Source: Bacillota bacterium
GTDB lineage: Bacteria; Bacillota; Clostridia; Christensenellales; Pumilibacteraceae
Direction of reading: 5' to 3'
Length of the DNA: 64,000 nt
NCBI GenBank assembly: GCA_009777485.1
Contig: WRLT01000003.1
Span: forward strand, 62,001-126,000
The notes under the pieces were generated by a model. It had not been told where the DNA came from, searched no databases, and worked only from the letters and a program-made list of their open reading frames with translations. Shown piece by piece: positions 63,201 through 64,000 of this stretch (positions within the stretch are counted from its first letter, which is position 1; every line of letters starts with the position of its first letter). Position numbers and translations under genes: made by a program.

Positions 63201-63948
63201 TTTCAAATGCCTCTTTGATTGCGGGAATGTCCGAACGGATATCTACGTTTTTAAGCCGCGTTAAAAAGGTGGTGTGGCGGCAGTGGTCAGACCAGTAGGT
63301 ATCTAGGGCTTTTAGCTCGGTTTCGGTGGGGTCGCGCATTTCTTCTTTAAAGTAGGATTGCACAAACGCCATATCCGCGTCTGTCATGGCGTACCCGCTT
63401 TGGCGGCGGAACTCGTTAAGCAACTCCGGCGAAAAATCTACAAAGCCTTTTATCATTTTCACAGGCGCGGCGGGGGCGGCTTCGGGCGTAAGCGTTTCGG
63501 GCTTTTCAAAAGCCGCCTCGCGCGATTCAACGGGGTTAATGATATATCTTTTAACCTTTAATTCGTCGCCCGCCTTTACCTTGATAAGGTACAGTGTTGC
63601 GCAGCGGACAACGGGATTTGCGGACGGTATCAACGCGCGCACGGCTTGCTCTGCCTCGTCTGCGCGGCGGTCGTATTGACCGGGCTGCAACTCGGCAGCA
63701 AAAGCGTAATAGCCCTCTGAAACGGGAAAGGTGTCGCTTTGGGTGCATGCGTCCACCGCTTCATCATAAAACACAAGCGGCGCGGCTAAGGCATATTCTG
63801 CGTCTGAAAGCCCTTGCACATCGTAGCGCAGCAGCATTCTAAAATCCTCTAAGCAAACGCCCAAAGCATCTGTAAGCTCTTCTGTTTTGCGCTGCTCCGC
63901 CAGCCTGTACTGCGGCTTTTTTTCTACAAACAAACGTGTAACTGACAT
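60235..63948 (-). CDS. purL: Phosphoribosylformylglycinamidine synthase with inactivated glutaminase domain
   Basis: This is the large single-chain type (1,237 residues) of purine synthesis: an N-terminal PurS-like domain, two AIR-synthase-like halves (YWSDHCRHTTFLTRL, MFKNETHNHPTEIEPFGGAA, GGNTGRDGCGGATGSS, IGGKDSMSGSF) and a C-terminal class I amidotransferase domain. The nucleophile loop, normally LGICNGFQ, reads LGVGSGFS with Gly1089 (codon GGC) instead of Cys, and the Gly loop reads GGASYPDAPG instead of GGFS-x-GDEP. The later His-Glu pair (GHCER) is kept. Ammonia-dependent activity is expected. AAAGGAG precedes the ATG. Confidence 0.95.
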   Translation of the reverse strand: MSVTRLFVEKKPQYRLAEQRKTEELTDALGVCLEDFRMLLRYDVQGLSDAEYALAAPLVFYDEAVDACTQSDTFPVSEGYYAFAAELQPGQYDRRADEAEQAVRALIPSANPVVRCATLYLIKVKAGDELKVKRYIINPVESREAAFEKPETLTPEAAPAAPVKMIKGFVDFSPELLNEFRRQSGYAMTDADMAFVQSYFKEEMRDPTETELKALDTYWSDHCRHTTFLTRLKNVDIRSDIPAIKEAFETYLGLFNKHYKGRPDKYPSLMDIATIGARELKECGKLANLDISEEVNACSIRVPAEVNGKTEDWIVMFKNETHNHPTEIEPFGGAATALGGGIRDPLSGRVYVYHSMRVTGAADINAPIKSTLKGKLPQRVISSVAAAGFSSYANQAGLAGGLVTEFYHPGYVAKRMEAGFLTGAAPAKNIIKEKPAAGDVVLLIGGNTGRDGCGGATGSSRTQSADALDVLGAEVQKGTAYIGRKMQRLFRNPELTKRIKRCNDFGAGGVSVAVGELADGLDIQLDAVPLKYAGLSATEIAISESQERMAVVVAAKDAEKVIKLCAAENLDASLIAQVTDTGRLRMYHAGNLILDLRRKFLNTNGAAQSASAQIHEKPVKYFDTLYKEVAAGYKKGGGAGALRAALGLENAASQKGLVQMFDSTVGAGSVLVPLGGKYSLTPAVNMAAKLPVQSGDTDTCTVCAHGFNPYLSEESPFTGALYAVLCSVIKVVAAGVPLASVRLTFQEFFERLGTEPQRWGKPVSALLGALTAQLGLETAAIGGKDSMSGSFGKIDVPPTLISFALGVGKASGVITNVLSRAGQKVYRYKLPKNAAKIPDIESIKEFLHLFQGEILRGIIDFASITESDGAAAAIAKSCLGNGFGFNFAAKKEDYFTPAWGDILFATDRADDFVGYTLEYMGEVTQAQQFTFGGDDTLSIQDAGRAFTDPFKAVFPFIAPDTGEKAENIDFAAKKILTAKKKIAKPTVLIPIAEGTHGEYDLAKSFENAGAAVEQFVIRTRSAKDLEESVKELTARIKACNILAFAGGASYPDAPGNAGKLMANVFKNAALTDALRGLTEKRDGLILGVGSGFSALVRMGLLKGTFTFNPLARHTASICRVRLSSNLSPWMRNCTADGVYSTVYSHAEGRLIVSDDELQVLIKNGQIAAQYADFNGNASMLSPFNPGGATAAIESLTSADGRILGKMGHCERMGGNLMKNADIQALTRIFEAGVGYFK

Positions 63949-64000
63949 AAATTTTAAACTCCTTTATAATTTACAAATATCTTTGCGGTAAAACATTCCG

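Overview
The window looks like a chromosomal segment of a Gram-positive-type anaerobe of the Clostridia (Bacillota), probably an uncultured gut lineage. The evidence is gene order: rplU-prp-rpmA with a Prp-cleavable L27, the sporulation genes yqfC and yqfD, phoH, a 7TM-HD phosphodiesterase, ybeY, era, yqzL and recO, the dgt-dnaG-rpoD-trmK-nif3 cluster, a double-ASKHA 2-hydroxyacyl-CoA dehydratase activase, a long single-chain PurL and pyruvate phosphate dikinase. Promoters are of TTGACA-N17-TATAAT type and most genes lie on the minus strand. I cannot assign a genus from the sequence alone.

Layout. 1-1.2 kb: a cut-off FAD oxidoreductase with a two-operator promoter, a decayed coding remnant and tRNA-Leu(GAG). 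1.2-4.8 kb: a membrane protein, an amidohydrolase-like pseudoenzyme, galU and a zinc-ribbon coiled-coil protein. 4.8-10.5 kb: nif3, trmK, rpoD, dnaG and dgt, mostly overlapping. 10.5-16.7 kb: ppdK, an M50-type membrane protease, a macrodomain protein and a glycerol-1-phosphate dehydrogenase-like pseudoenzyme. 16.7-24.9 kb: recO, yqzL, a ybeY-era fusion, pgpH, phoH, yqfD, yqfC, nfeD, rpmA, prp and rplU. 25-32.2 kb: a lipoprotein, the activase and a leucine-rich-repeat lipoprotein. 32.3-37.5 kb: a CofE-like ligase, a LysR regulator, pyrG and an RnlA-like HEPN protein. 37.5-47.4 kb: a giant surface protein, hom, a membrane-anchored permuted GH3 enzyme and a divergent regulator/small-protein pair. 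47.8-53.2 kb: glyQS, gpsA, guaB and a membrane protein. 53.2-64 kb: a transmembrane J-domain adhesin, a sugar/aminoglycoside kinase-like protein, a second leucine-rich-repeat protein, ygiQ and purL.

Recurrent themes. (i) Active sites are lost in several proteins: the glutaminase nucleophile Cys is Gly in both PyrG and PurL, and the metal ligands are gone in an amidohydrolase and in a G1P dehydrogenase homologue. (ii) Domain architectures are unusual: a duplicated sigma region 1.1 in RpoD, the YbeY-Era fusion, a J-domain/transmembrane/adhesin protein, and a GH3 enzyme with swapped domains and two membrane anchors. (iii) A family of modular repeats, all in the same orientation, sits against the 3' ends of genes and in at least three cases supplies their last codons and stop. 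Three long GTAC-centred palindromes form a second repeat class. (iv) Some translation starts are non-standard, including a probable ATA start for dnaG and apparently leaderless starts in the divergent regulator pair.
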